From positions 124,001-188,000 of the forward strand of contig NC_009955.1 in NCBI RefSeq assembly GCF_000018145.1: a stretch of DNA of 64,000 bases, read 5' to 3'. This document shows positions 1 through 9,385 of the stretch, piece by piece; the stretch's first letter is position 1; the number at the start of each line of letters is the position of its first letter. Below the pieces are notes generated by a model that did no database searches, was not told the origin of the DNA, and saw only the letters and a program-made list of their open reading frames with translations. A program made the translations under genes and the position numbers. Source of the DNA: Dinoroseobacter shibae DFL 12 = DSM 16493. Lineage in GTDB: Bacteria > Pseudomonadota > Alphaproteobacteria > Rhodobacterales > Rhodobacteraceae.

Positions 1-554
1 GGTTCTTTGACAGAACCGTCGATGCGATCACGCCGCAGATCCGCAAGCAGGCCATGACACTTGCCGCGAGCATGGTACATGCCCCGACCGCCATCGCCGA
101 TCATGAGACGCAGCTGGGCGAATTGATGGTGTCGGTGATCGAACGGTTTACCGAATGGCGGTCAGTCGGGCCAAGCCTGCGCGACGCGGCGCAAAGCCAG
201 GCCATCGACTGGCGCGTGTCCAAGGCGATCAGCAAGCTGCACAAGGTTGCCGGAGAGGTGTCGGACATCGACAGCCTCGCGCAGACCGTTGGCATGAGCC
301 GCGCGAATTTCTTCCGGGTTTTCGAACGCTCGACCGGCGTGACGCCACGGGTGTTTTCCAACATGATCCGGCTGGAGCGGGCGGTGAGCGCCGTCGTTTC
401 GTCGGACCTCAGCTTCGGTGCGCTGTCCGATCAGCTGGGATTTACCGCGCAGGCGCATTTCACCCGATTCTTCCGCGATCATACAGGCGTGCCGCCCAGC
501 AGCTTCCGGTCGATCTCGCGGCTTGGGGATACCTCTGATTTTTTCCGTATTTGA
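1..554 (+). CDS. AraC-family transcriptional regulator, 5'-truncated by window edge
   Basis: The frame is open from base 3, so the protein begins outside the window; the first internal ATG is at 54. The visible C-terminal part has two helix-turn-helix units typical of AraC/XylS proteins: one around LAQTVGMSRANFFRVFERS and a second around GALSDQLGFTAQAHFTRFF, followed by the usual GVPPSSFR end. It lies 99 bp upstream of, and in the same direction as, the molybdenum hydroxylase operon. It is therefore the likely local activator of that catabolic operon (inference). The N-terminal effector-binding domain is not visible, so the inducer cannot be guessed from sequence. Confidence 0.9.
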   Translation, partial: FFDRTVDAITPQIRKQAMTLAASMVHAPTAIADHETQLGELMVSVIERFTEWRSVGPSLRDAAQSQAIDWRVSKAISKLHKVAGEVSDIDSLAQTVGMSRANFFRVFERSTGVTPRVFSNMIRLERAVSAVVSSDLSFGALSDQLGFTAQAHFTRFFRDHTGVPPSSFRSISRLGDTSDFFRI

Positions 555-653
555 GACTCCTCGGTAAATTCTGCGACCCTTGGCAATCGGTTTCATCAAT
601 ACCGCCCTCTAACGTCGTGCCACGCCGCTTTACGGTTTGGGAGGAGAGGACAC

Positions 654-3605
654 ATGCCAAAGGATGGGCTGCATCAGACGATGTTGCGGGTGGAAGACGC
701 CCCGCTTCTGACCGGGCGCGGCCAGTTCTTTGACGATCTGCCGACGCCGCACGGAACCTTGCAGGCCGCGATCCTGCGCAGCCCCTATGCCCACGCAAGG
801 ATCACCGACATTTCGGCCGATGCCGCCCGCAGGCTGGCAGGCGTTCACGCCGTCCTGACAGGCGAGGATTACGCAAGCGTCGCATCGCCGCTGATGGTCG
901 GGGTCAAGCTGCCCATCGAATGCTGGCCGATCGCACGCGACAAGGTGCGTTATGTAGGCGAGCCGGTCGCGGTGGTTCTGGCCGATGATCGCTACCTCGC
1001 CGAGGACGCGCTCGATCTCATCGAAGTCAGCTATGATACGCTCGCCCCCGTCATTGACCCGCTAAAGGCCCTCGCGGACGACGCGCCTGTGCTGCACGAC
1101 GAGATGGGCGGCAATCTTGGCGCCGATCGCCGTTTTTCTTATGGCGACCCTGACTCCGCCTTTGCCGAGGCCGACCATGTCGTCGAGATTTCGGTGCGCT
1201 ATCCACGCAATTCCTGTACGCCCATCGAAACCTACGGCGTGCTGACCCGCTGGAATCCGCACACGCGGTCCTATGACGTCACCTCGAATTTTCAGGGGCC
1301 GTTCTCGATCCATCCGGTGGTCGCGCGGGCGCTGAACGTGCCTGGCAACCGTCTGCGCCTGCGCACGCCCGAGGATTCCGGCGGCAGCTTCGGTATCAAG
1401 CAGGGCGTGTTTCCCTATATCGCGCTTCTGTCCGCCTGTGCGCGGCTGGCCGACCGTCCCGTCAAGTGGGTCGAGGACCGGCTCGAGCATCTGACCGCCT
1501 CGGTGTCTGCCACAAATCGCGCCATCACGCTGCGCGCAGCGGTTACGGCAAAGGGACGCGTGACCGCGCTCGACTACGATCAGGTCGAGGATGTCGGCGC
1601 CTATCTGCGGGCGCCGGAGCCGGCGACGCTCTACCGCATGCACGGCAACCTCTGCGGTGCCTATGACATCGCCAACCTGCGGGTGCGCAACCGCATCGTG
1701 ATGACGAACAAGACGCCGACGGGGCTGAACCGCGGGTTCGGCGGCCCGCAGATCTATTTCGCGCTGGAACGGCTGATGCAACGTATCGCCATCGAGCTGG
1801 GTCTCGATCCGGTGAATGTTGCCCGCGACAACCTGATCCCCAAGGGTGCCTTTCCCTACCGCACCGCCAGCGGTGCCACCTACGATTCGGGCGATTATCA
1901 AAATGCCTTCGACACGGCGTTGAAGGACGGCCGCTATGACGCGCTGTGCCAAAAGCGCGACGCGGCCCGTGCCGAGGGTCGGCTTTACGGCATCGGCCTT
2001 GCCGTGGCGGTGGAGCCGTCGGTATCGAACATGGGATACCTTTCGACCGCTCTGACACCTGCGGAACGGGCCAAGGCGGGGCCGAAAAACGGCGCGCAAT
2101 CCTGCGCGACCATCGCCATCGACCCGGTCGGCAGCATCACGGTGCAGATCGATTCCGTGCCCCAGGGCCAGGGCCACAAGACCGTCGCCGCCAGCATCGT
2201 CGCCGAACGGTTCGGGCTGGAGCCGGGCGCGATCACGGTCGTGGCCGCGATGGACACCGGCAAGGACGCCTGGTCCATTGCCGCCGGGAACTATTCCAGC
2301 CGCTTTGCCGCCGCCTCCGCCGGGGCGGTGCGCATCGCCGCCGACCGCCTGCGCGAGCGGATCGCCGCAATTGCCGCAAGCCAACTCAACGCGCGGCCCG
2401 AGGATATCGAATTCGAGAATGGCAAGGTTTTCATCGCGTCCAACCCCGGGGCCGCGCTCGTCTTCGCCCGTGTCGCCTCCACCGGGCATTGGGCTCCCGG
2501 CACCCTGCCTGACGGAATTGCCGCGCCGATGCGCGAGACCGCGATCTGGACCGCCCCCGAACTGACCGCCCCGACCGATGAGGACGGGATCAACTCATCG
2601 CTGTGCCACGCGTTCATCTTCGATTTCTGCGGGGTGGAGATCGATCCCGTGACCCATGAAGCCCGCGTCGACCACTACGTCACGATGCACGACTGTGGCA
2701 CCATCCTGCACGAAGGCATGGTCGAGGGGCAGATCCGCGGTGCGTTCGCGCAGGCGGTCGGTGCGGCGCTTTACGAGGAATACGTCTATGACGACGACGG
2801 CGCGTTCCTTGCGGGCACCCTGGCCGATTACCCGGTGCCCACGGTGCATGAAATCCCTGACCTTGAGATATTGCATACCTGCACACCTTCGCCGCTGACC
2901 CCGCTGGGGGCCAAGGGCGTGGGCGAGGGCAATTGCATGTCCACGCCGGTTTGCATTGCCAATGCCGTCGCCGATGCACTGGCACCGGCTCGCGGCAATG
3001 TCGATGTCACCCTGCCGCTTTCGCCTGCGCGTATCGCATCGTATCTGCCGGACGAACCCACAGCACCCGAAGGCATCGCGCAGCCACGGCCCAGCTCCGG
3101 CAAGGGGCTGTCCGGTCAGGGCGAGGCGCGCGTCGGTGCCGCACCGCAGGAGATATGGGATCTGCTGATGGACGCAGACCAACTCGCCGCGATCATCCCC
3201 GGCGCACATGGCGTCAAGCGCCTGTCGCCAACCCGCTTTCTGGCCGATGTCACGCTGGGCGTCGGGCCGGTCAAGGGGCGTTACCGGGTGCAGGTCGGGC
3301 TATCGGATCTGGACGCGCCCAAGAGCGCTACATTGACCGGCAAGGCCGGCGGCGCGCTTGGCACCGGCGAGGGGTCGGGCCGGGTCACGCTGACACCGGA
3401 CGGATCGGGCGGCACGGTGATCGGCTACAGCTACGAGGCCGCCGTGGGCGGCAAGGTCGCATCCGTCGGTGGGCGGCTGCTGGACGGTGCTGCGAAAATC
3501 GTCATTGGCCAGTTTTTTGCCGCCCTCGGACGCAGGGCCGGAGACGCACCACAGCCCGACGGCATGATCGCCCGCATTCGCGGCTGGATCGGGGGGACGC
3601 GATGA
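654..3605 (+). CDS. hmfA: Molybdenum hydroxylase large subunit fused to a CoxG-like domain; probable 2-furoyl-CoA dehydrogenase large subunit
   Basis: A 983-residue protein of the xanthine dehydrogenase/CO dehydrogenase large-subunit family, which binds the molybdopterin cofactor and hydroxylates the substrate. Visible marks are GGSFGIKQG near residue 243, RGFGGPQ near 360 and GAKGVGEGN near 752, whose Glu is the usual catalytic base. The motif is not the AYxCSFR signature of true CO dehydrogenase. From about residue 815 a second domain of about 165 residues resembles CoxG/SRPBCC proteins (GQGEARVGAAPQEIWDLL onward). The start is preceded by GGGAGGAGAGGA. The stop overlaps the FAD-subunit start (ATGA). 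The downstream CoA ligase and hydratase-fold gene make furoyl-CoA the best substrate guess; another aromatic acyl-CoA cannot be excluded. Confidence 0.8.
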   Translation: MPKDGLHQTMLRVEDAPLLTGRGQFFDDLPTPHGTLQAAILRSPYAHARITDISADAARRLAGVHAVLTGEDYASVASPLMVGVKLPIECWPIARDKVRYVGEPVAVVLADDRYLAEDALDLIEVSYDTLAPVIDPLKALADDAPVLHDEMGGNLGADRRFSYGDPDSAFAEADHVVEISVRYPRNSCTPIETYGVLTRWNPHTRSYDVTSNFQGPFSIHPVVARALNVPGNRLRLRTPEDSGGSFGIKQGVFPYIALLSACARLADRPVKWVEDRLEHLTASVSATNRAITLRAAVTAKGRVTALDYDQVEDVGAYLRAPEPATLYRMHGNLCGAYDIANLRVRNRIVMTNKTPTGLNRGFGGPQIYFALERLMQRIAIELGLDPVNVARDNLIPKGAFPYRTASGATYDSGDYQNAFDTALKDGRYDALCQKRDAARAEGRLYGIGLAVAVEPSVSNMGYLSTALTPAERAKAGPKNGAQSCATIAIDPVGSITVQIDSVPQGQGHKTVAASIVAERFGLEPGAITVVAAMDTGKDAWSIAAGNYSSRFAAASAGAVRIAADRLRERIAAIAASQLNARPEDIEFENGKVFIASNPGAALVFARVASTGHWAPGTLPDGIAAPMRETAIWTAPELTAPTDEDGINSSLCHAFIFDFCGVEIDPVTHEARVDHYVTMHDCGTILHEGMVEGQIRGAFAQAVGAALYEEYVYDDDGAFLAGTLADYPVPTVHEIPDLEILHTCTPSPLTPLGAKGVGEGNCMSTPVCIANAVADALAPARGNVDVTLPLSPARIASYLPDEPTAPEGIAQPRPSSGKGLSGQGEARVGAAPQEIWDLLMDADQLAAIIPGAHGVKRLSPTRFLADVTLGVGPVKGRYRVQVGLSDLDAPKSATLTGKAGGALGTGEGSGRVTLTPDGSGGTVIGYSYEAAVGGKVASVGGRLLDGAAKIVIGQFFAALGRRAGDAPQPDGMIARIRGWIGGTR

Positions 3606-4429
3606 AACCCGCCGCATTCGATTATGTCCGCTGCGAAACGCTCGATGAGGCCGCCGAGATGATCGCCCAGACCGGCGATGACGCCCGCATCCTTGCTGGG
3701 GGTCAGTCGCTGGTGGCGATGCTGAACATGCGGCTTGCCACGCCGGCGGTCCTGGTCGACGTCATGCCGGCCCCGGACGCGCGGAAAGTCGCGGCGGAAA
3801 ATGGCACGCTGAAAATCTCTGCCGCTGTCCGGCAGGCGAGCCTGTTGGGCGATCCCGACCTGGCCTCGCGCAACCCGCTGCTTGCGAAAATGCTGCCGTG
3901 GGTCGGCCACCCCCAGACCCGTGCGCGCGGCACCATCTGCGGCTCGGTGGCCCATGCCGATCCTTCCGCCGAGATTCCGCTGGCGCTGGCCGCGCTGGAC
4001 GGCACGGTGATCCTGCGGCGCGGGCGCAAGCGGCGCAGCGTGAAGGCGGCCGACTTTTTCCTCGGTATGATGCTGACCGACAAGGCCGATGACGAAATGA
4101 TCGAGGCGGTGACTTTTGCCGATGTCCAGCAAGGCACCGGCACGGGATTTGCCGAGGTCGGCCGCCGCAAGGGAGATTTCGCCATCGTCGCCTGCGCCGC
4201 GTTGATTTCGCCCAAGCGCGTCCGCCTTGCCGTCGGCGGCGTGAACGACACGCCGTTTGTCAGGGACTGGGACAACCTCTCACCCCAGGACGAAGCCGAG
4301 GCGCTCAACGCGCTCGCCTGGTCGCTCGATGCGCGGGGCGACCTGCATGCAACCGCCCGCTATCGCCGCGATCTGGTGCGCCATCTGGGCGCGCAGGCAC
4401 TCAAGGAGGCCCGCACATGCGCCGATTGA
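3602..4429 (+). CDS. hmfB: Molybdenum hydroxylase FAD-binding medium subunit; probable 2-furoyl-CoA dehydrogenase
   Basis: A 275-residue medium subunit of the CoxM/XDH FAD family. The FAD-binding loops are visible as ILAGGQSLVAMLNMR near residues 32-46 and TICGSVAHADPSAEIPLA near 110-127, and the C-terminal CO-dehydrogenase flavoprotein domain follows. It passes electrons from the 2Fe-2S subunit to an external acceptor. The start ATG overlaps the stop of the large subunit by 4 bp (ATGA) and its end overlaps the small subunit by 13 bp, so the three subunits are translationally coupled. The large-medium-small order matches hmfABC clusters. Confidence 0.8.
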   Translation: MKPAAFDYVRCETLDEAAEMIAQTGDDARILAGGQSLVAMLNMRLATPAVLVDVMPAPDARKVAAENGTLKISAAVRQASLLGDPDLASRNPLLAKMLPWVGHPQTRARGTICGSVAHADPSAEIPLALAALDGTVILRRGRKRRSVKAADFFLGMMLTDKADDEMIEAVTFADVQQGTGTGFAEVGRRKGDFAIVACAALISPKRVRLAVGGVNDTPFVRDWDNLSPQDEAEALNALAWSLDARGDLHATARYRRDLVRHLGAQALKEARTCAD

Positions 4430-4926
4430 CCGCCACCGAAAGGCACCCCGTCCGCTTTACCCTGAATGGCAAGCCCGCCGAGGGCACAGCCCACCCGCGC
4501 ATGTTGCTCAGCGATTTCTTGCGTGGCGTCCAGGGTGCGACAGGCACCCATATCGGCTGCGAACATGGTGTCTGCGGCGCCTGCACGGTTCGGATCGACG
4601 GCGCGATGGCACGCAGTTGCCTGACATTCGCGGTCCAGATCGAAGGCGCCGAGATCGACACGGTCGAGGCCCTGGCCCCTGCCCCCGCCAGATTGTCCAT
4701 CCTGCAGGACGCCTTTCGCAAACATCACGCGCTGCAATGCGGCTTTTGCACCCCCGGCATCCTGATGTCGCTCGACACGTTGCTCGCAACCGAACCGCGG
4801 GCCGACGCGGGACGCATCCGCGACGTTCTGTCGGGGCATCTGTGCCGCTGTACCGGATACCAACCGATCGTCGCTGCCGCACTGGACGCAGCACAAACCC
4901 TCAGGGAGGAGACAGACAATGCTTGA
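4417..4926 (+). CDS. hmfC: Molybdenum hydroxylase 2Fe-2S small subunit; probable 2-furoyl-CoA dehydrogenase
   Basis: A 169-residue protein with two [2Fe-2S] clusters. The N-terminal plant-type ferredoxin cluster is seen as GCEHGVCGACTV near residues 47-58. The C-terminal helical cluster is seen as CGFCTPG near 108 and CRCTGY near 145. This is the full length for the family. It overlaps the FAD subunit upstream by 13 bp and the CoA ligase downstream by 8 bp, so it is part of one transcript. It relays electrons between the molybdenum centre and FAD (family knowledge). Confidence 0.85.
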   Translation: MRRLTATERHPVRFTLNGKPAEGTAHPRMLLSDFLRGVQGATGTHIGCEHGVCGACTVRIDGAMARSCLTFAVQIEGAEIDTVEALAPAPARLSILQDAFRKHHALQCGFCTPGILMSLDTLLATEPRADAGRIRDVLSGHLCRCTGYQPIVAAALDAAQTLREETDNA

Positions 4927-6454
4927 CCTAGGTCGTTCCCTGATCGCAAGTGCTGCCCGCGATCCGGATGCGCTGGCCATTGTCGATGGCGATGTACGTC
5001 TGAGTTATGCCGATTGGCTGCGCCAGATTTCGGCGCTTGTCCAAGGGCTTGCGGACATGGGCCTGCGCCATGGCGACCGGTTGGTGACGGCTATGCAGAA
5101 CAACCATGCCGCCGCAAGCATCCACTGGGCCTGCCAAATGGCCGGCATCACGATCGTTCCGGTGAACTGGCGGGCGACAGCCGACGAAATCACATTCTTT
5201 ACCGAGAACAGCGGCGCCCGCGCCATTGCCTGTGACGGATCGAGCGTGGATGCCGTGCGTGCTTCAGCAACAGATCTGCCGTGCCTGACATACGAAACCG
5301 ATGTCGACGGCGCGGTCAGGTTCGAGGATGTCGTCGCCGGTTCGGCACCGGACGCAAGCCCAAAGGCCAGCGCCGACGATTGGTCCATCATGCTCTATAC
5401 CAGCGGCACCACCGCCCGGCCCAAAGGCGTGCCGCGCCGCCACCGTGCCGAACGGGCGGGGACATTGGCGCATGTGGCGCAGAACCTGATGCCGATGAAC
5501 GACGCAACGCTGGGGGTCATGCCGCTTTATCATACGATGGGGGTGCGTTCGCTTCTGGCGATGACATTGCTGAACGGCACCTTCGTCTGCCTGCCCCGGT
5601 TCAACTGTGCCGATGCTCTGGGGCTGATCGCCGATGAACGGATCGGAAGCCTGTATCTGGTTCCGACGCTCTATCACGACCTGCTCGAACACCCCGACTT
5701 TGCGTCAACGGACCTTTCCGCTGTCAAACGCCTGGGGTTTGCCGGGGCGTCGATGACGGACGGGTTGCTCAAACGGGTTCAGGCCGCGTTTCAGCCGGAG
5801 CTTTTCGTGAACCATTACGGCTCGTCCGAGATCTACACCTTCTCGATCGAACAGGACGCCGTGTCCAAACCCGGTTCCGCAGGCAAGGCGGGACTCAATC
5901 AGGATTTGCGCGTGGTCAGGATGGGCGCGGGCGATCCCGCTGCCGTGATGGCACAGGGCGAAGAAGGCGAAATCATCGCGACACTCGCCGGAGACGAAGC
6001 CTTTGAAGGTTACTGGCAACGCCCGGACGCGAACGAAAAATCGCTACGCGATGGATGGTACTTTACCGGCGATTGCGGGCATTTCGACGCCGAGGGCGAT
6101 CTGTACGTGACGGGCCGCGTCGACGACATGATCATCACCGGTGGCGAAAACGTGTCGCCCGTCGAGGTGGAAAGCTGCCTGTCGATGCACCCGGCGGTCG
6201 AGGATTGCGCCGCCGTGGGTCTGCCCGATGAACGCTGGGGCAAGATCGTCACCGCCTTTGTCAAACGCCGCCACGCCGTGAGCACCGAGGAACTGGACGC
6301 GCATTGCCGCGACTCGGCATTGGCCAATTTCAAACGGCCCCGCCGGATCATTTTCGTGTCCGAGCTTCCCAAATCGCCGGTTGGCAAATTGCTGCGCCGG
6401 GAACTGGTGGCCGGAAATTACACCCCCGAACCCGAAGAGACCGCGGCCGGATAA
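4919..6454 (+). CDS. hmfD: AMP-forming acyl-CoA ligase, probable 2-furoate-CoA ligase
   Basis: A 511-residue member of the ANL superfamily, which activates a carboxylate with ATP and CoA. The phosphate-binding loop is YTSGTTARPKGVP near residue 160. The hinge and adenylate-binding motifs are YFTGDCGHF and TGRVDDMIITGGENVSP near 380-410. The catalytic lysine lies in SPVGKLLRREL near 487. The start overlaps hmfC by 8 bp. Its place directly after a Mo hydroxylase and before a hydratase-fold protein fits 2-furoate activation followed by ring hydroxylation (HmfD step). A benzoate or hydroxybenzoate ligase is the main alternative; specificity cannot be read from sequence alone. Confidence 0.75.
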   Translation: MLDLGRSLIASAARDPDALAIVDGDVRLSYADWLRQISALVQGLADMGLRHGDRLVTAMQNNHAAASIHWACQMAGITIVPVNWRATADEITFFTENSGARAIACDGSSVDAVRASATDLPCLTYETDVDGAVRFEDVVAGSAPDASPKASADDWSIMLYTSGTTARPKGVPRRHRAERAGTLAHVAQNLMPMNDATLGVMPLYHTMGVRSLLAMTLLNGTFVCLPRFNCADALGLIADERIGSLYLVPTLYHDLLEHPDFASTDLSAVKRLGFAGASMTDGLLKRVQAAFQPELFVNHYGSSEIYTFSIEQDAVSKPGSAGKAGLNQDLRVVRMGAGDPAAVMAQGEEGEIIATLAGDEAFEGYWQRPDANEKSLRDGWYFTGDCGHFDAEGDLYVTGRVDDMIITGGENVSPVEVESCLSMHPAVEDCAAVGLPDERWGKIVTAFVKRRHAVSTEELDAHCRDSALANFKRPRRIIFVSELPKSPVGKLLRRELVAGNYTPEPEETAAG

Positions 6455-6480
6455 GGCCGCCTGCAAGGAGAAGACGACCC

Positions 6481-7284
6481 ATGACAAACCCCTATTCCGA
6501 CCGACCGCTGCTGTCCAAACTCGACGGATTCCGCATCGAGGTGGACGCCGAAGCCGAACGCGGCGACATCGTTCTGGAGCGCGCCCCGATGAACGTGATC
6601 TCGATGGATCAGCGCGACCAGCTGCGCGCGGCGTTCGAGGCGCTGGATGCCGATGACGCGGTTCGGGTCATCGTGCTGCGGGCGGAGGGTGAGCATTTTT
6701 CGTCAGGTGGCTATATTCACGGCTTCCTCGATGCATCGCCCGAGCATGTCAGCCATCTGGCCGACAATGTCGCGGCCCCCTGGCGCTGCGCCAAGCCGGT
6801 GATCGCGGCGAACAAGGGCTACACTTTCGGCGTCGGTTTCGAAATCTCGCTGGCCTGCGATTTCCGCATCGCCGCCAAATCCACCTTCTATGCGCTGCCC
6901 GAGCAAAAGCTGGGCCAGATCCCCGGCTCGGGCGGTTCGGCGCGGTTGCAGGCGCTGATCGGGCTGGCACGCACCAAGGACGTGGTCATGCGCTCGCGCC
7001 GGATCTCTGGCCAGCAGGCCTTTGACTGGGGGATCGCGGTCGAGCTGGTCGAGGATGACAAGCTGGAGGAAGCGACCGCCAAGCTGGTGAACGAGCTGCG
7101 CAGCTTTTCACCGATGGCGCAACGCACTGCGAAGAAACTGCTCAACGACAGCGAAAACGCGACCGTGGCCACCGGCATCGAACTCGAAGGCCACTGCTAT
7201 AGCCGCCTTCGCCAATCCGAAGATTTCGCCGAGGGCGTCAAGGCCTTTCACGAAAAGCGCAAACCGACATTTGTCGGCCGCTAA
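6481..7284 (+). CDS. hmfE: Enoyl-CoA hydratase/isomerase-fold protein, probable 2-oxoglutaroyl-CoA hydrolase
   Basis: A 267-residue crotonase-fold protein. The oxyanion-hole segments are seen as HFSSGGYIHG near residue 77 and KGYTFGVGFEISLACDFRIA near 112-131, with the characteristic PEQKLGQIPGSGGSARL region near 140. The start at 6481 follows an AAGGAGAAGA ribosome-binding site and lies 26 bp after hmfD. In hmf clusters the last gene is a crotonase-fold hydrolase that releases 2-oxoglutarate; that assignment is inferred from gene order. A plain enoyl-CoA hydratase is the alternative. Confidence 0.7.
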   Translation: MTNPYSDRPLLSKLDGFRIEVDAEAERGDIVLERAPMNVISMDQRDQLRAAFEALDADDAVRVIVLRAEGEHFSSGGYIHGFLDASPEHVSHLADNVAAPWRCAKPVIAANKGYTFGVGFEISLACDFRIAAKSTFYALPEQKLGQIPGSGGSARLQALIGLARTKDVVMRSRRISGQQAFDWGIAVELVEDDKLEEATAKLVNELRSFSPMAQRTAKKLLNDSENATVATGIELEGHCYSRLRQSEDFAEGVKAFHEKRKPTFVGR

Positions 7285-7325
7285 ACAAACCAAAGGGAGG
7301 AATAACAGTTTCTATCAAGGGATTT

Positions 7326-8480
7326 TTGCAGACAGCCGCAGTCGCGGCACTTGTCGCGGGGTCGGCCACGGCCCAGGACGGGCCGATCCGCGTCGGCGTG
7401 GTGACGCCGATTTCGGGCACCTATGCCGGGATCGGCCAGCAGGTCAGCTGGGGGCTCGACCTCGCGGCGGAGGAGATCAACGCGTCGGGTGGCATCATGG
7501 GCCGCCAGATTGAGCTGATCTACGAGGACAGCGAGGCGAACCCGGCGGTCGCCGTGCAGAAAGCTGAAAAGCTGATGACCGCCGAGGATGTCGATTTCCT
7601 GACCGGCACCGTCAATTCCGGTGCCACCCTCGCGGTCGGCCAGGTGGCCGAGCGGGCGGGCAAGCTGCTGGCAACGACGGTCTCCTTCTCTGACGCCATC
7701 ACCGGCGAGAAATGTTCGCCCAACGTGTTCCGCGTGAACGCGCGGGCAGGCCAGCAATCGGCGGCCCTCGCCGCCTGGGTCGAAAGCGAGAAACCGGGTG
7801 CCAAGGTGTTCTACCTCGGCCCGGACTACGAGATGGGCCGCTCGACCGTCGCCGCATTCAAAAGCAACGCGGAACAGGTCGGTGCCAAATCGACTGGCGA
7901 AGTTTTTGCGCCACTCGATTCCAAGGACTACAGCCAGTATTTCGGTCGAATCCGTGCCGCCCAGCCTGAAGTCCTCTATACTTCGGTCGCGGGCAACGAC
8001 ACCGTGCGCCTGTTCACCCAGATGCAGGATTTCGGTGTGCGTGACGGGCTGACCATCCTCGGCGCGTCCGGCACCGTGACCAGCCAGAACATCGACGCCA
8101 TCGGCGCCGCCGCCGAAGGGTTCATCACCGGGGTCGGCTATTCGACCCTGATCGACAGCCCGGAAAACAAGGCGTTCGTCGAGGCATTCAATGCCCGCAA
8201 CGGGGCCGATCCGGACCTTTACGGTGCCGACAGCTATGGCCTGCTTTTTGCCTACAAGAAGGCGGTCGAAGCGGCGGGCGGCACCGGCACGGACGAGGTG
8301 CGCGCAGCACTCGAAGGGCTTGAATGGGACACGCCCCAGGGCGTCAAGACGATCCGCGCGGGTGACCACCAGGCGATCCAGCCGATGTACGCGGTGCAGA
8401 TCAAGGACAGCGCGTTCACCATCGCCAATACCATCGACGGCGACGCCGCCATCGGCCCGGACACATGTGAACGCTTCTAG
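7326..8480 (+). CDS. ABC transporter periplasmic substrate-binding protein (branched-chain amino acid/aromatic acid type)
   Basis: A type I periplasmic binding protein of the LivK/aromatic-acid class, about 385-390 residues, with the typical opening GPIRVGVVTPISGTYAGIG. The start is problematic. The first standard start in frame is TTG at 7326, which gives a signal peptide without a positive N-terminus. The frame upstream reads (V)SIKGFLQTAAVAALVAG from a GTT codon at 7308, eight bases after GGGAGG, and that would make a textbook signal peptide. Either a nonstandard or mutated start is used, or a base is wrong there. It begins a five-gene import system downstream of the catabolic genes, so it probably binds the aromatic acid they consume. 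Confidence 0.85.
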   Translation: MQTAAVAALVAGSATAQDGPIRVGVVTPISGTYAGIGQQVSWGLDLAAEEINASGGIMGRQIELIYEDSEANPAVAVQKAEKLMTAEDVDFLTGTVNSGATLAVGQVAERAGKLLATTVSFSDAITGEKCSPNVFRVNARAGQQSAALAAWVESEKPGAKVFYLGPDYEMGRSTVAAFKSNAEQVGAKSTGEVFAPLDSKDYSQYFGRIRAAQPEVLYTSVAGNDTVRLFTQMQDFGVRDGLTILGASGTVTSQNIDAIGAAAEGFITGVGYSTLIDSPENKAFVEAFNARNGADPDLYGADSYGLLFAYKKAVEAAGGTGTDEVRAALEGLEWDTPQGVKTIRAGDHQAIQPMYAVQIKDSAFTIANTIDGDAAIGPDTCERF

Positions 8481-8500
8481 GCAAACCGCGGAGAGAGCAA

Positions 8501-9385
8501 ATGGCAGAGTATCTGCATTTCGTTCTGGCTCCGCAGATGCTCAACGGCCTGGCGCTCGGGGTCTCCGTGATCCTTGTGGCGCTGGGTCTGACGATCATCT
8601 TCGGTTTGCTGGATGTCATCAACATGAGCCACGGCGAATTCTACGCCGTGGGGGCCTATGGCGCGCTGGCGCTGGCCGCCTTCGGCGTCAACTACTGGGT
8701 GCTGATGGCGATGGTTCCACTAATGATGATCCCGCTCGGGATCGTCACGGAACGCTACCTGATCCGACGCGTCTATGACGGTGCGGACAGGCACGTCTCG
8801 ACCCTGCTGCTGACCTTCGGCCTGGGGCTCATTGCCGAGGATGTGCTGAAGATCATCTTCGGGCCAAACACGCAGCGGCCCGAAAACCCACTGCCCGGTG
8901 CGACCGACCTGATGGGCATCTTCATTCCCACCTACCGCCTGTTCCTGATCGCCATCAGCGCCGCCGTCATCCTTGCCGTGGCGTTCGTCGTCTACCGCAC
9001 ACGGCTCGGTGCGATCGTGCGCGCGGCCTCTTTCGACCGCAACATGGCGGCCAGCCTCGGGGTGCGCGTCGGCTGGGTCTATTCCGGCGCATTCGCCTTT
9101 GGCGTGGCGCTGGCGGGTCTGGCGGGCGTGCTGCTGGCGCCGATCTATTCGGTGTTCCCGACCATGGGACGCGATTTCATCCTGATCGCCTTCACGGTCG
9201 TGATCGTCGGCGGCATGGGGTCGATCTGGGGCGCTGTGGTCGCGGGGATCGTGCTGACGCAGATTCAGGCGATTTCTAGCCTCGTCATCTCACCCGTCTG
9301 GTCCGAACCCATCGTGTTCGGTGTCATGGTGCTGGTGCTGATGTTCCGCCCGCAGGGCCTGTTCGGGAGGATCGGCCATGCATGA
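8501..9385 (+). CDS. livH: Branched-chain-type ABC transporter permease (LivH family)
   Basis: A 294-residue inner-membrane permease with about eight hydrophobic segments. The LivH signature GLALGVSVILVALGLTIIFG near the N-terminus and the permease motif GGMGSIWGAVVAGIVL near residue 236 are visible. It lies 20 bp after the binding-protein gene, preceded by GGAGAG, and overlaps the next permease by 8 bp. It forms the heterodimeric channel with the LivM homologue. The operon context suggests uptake of the acid degraded by the upstream enzymes rather than leucine (inference). Confidence 0.88.
   Translation: MAEYLHFVLAPQMLNGLALGVSVILVALGLTIIFGLLDVINMSHGEFYAVGAYGALALAAFGVNYWVLMAMVPLMMIPLGIVTERYLIRRVYDGADRHVSTLLLTFGLGLIAEDVLKIIFGPNTQRPENPLPGATDLMGIFIPTYRLFLIAISAAVILAVAFVVYRTRLGAIVRAASFDRNMAASLGVRVGWVYSGAFAFGVALAGLAGVLLAPIYSVFPTMGRDFILIAFTVVIVGGMGSIWGAVVAGIVLTQIQAISSLVISPVWSEPIVFGVMVLVLMFRPQGLFGRIGHA

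Noticed and set aside
1062-2489. 475-codon minus-strand frame opposite hmfA
   Set aside because: It lies opposite a gene with clear Mo-hydroxylase motifs, and its Gly/Arg/His-rich sequence is typical of antisense frames in GC-rich DNA.
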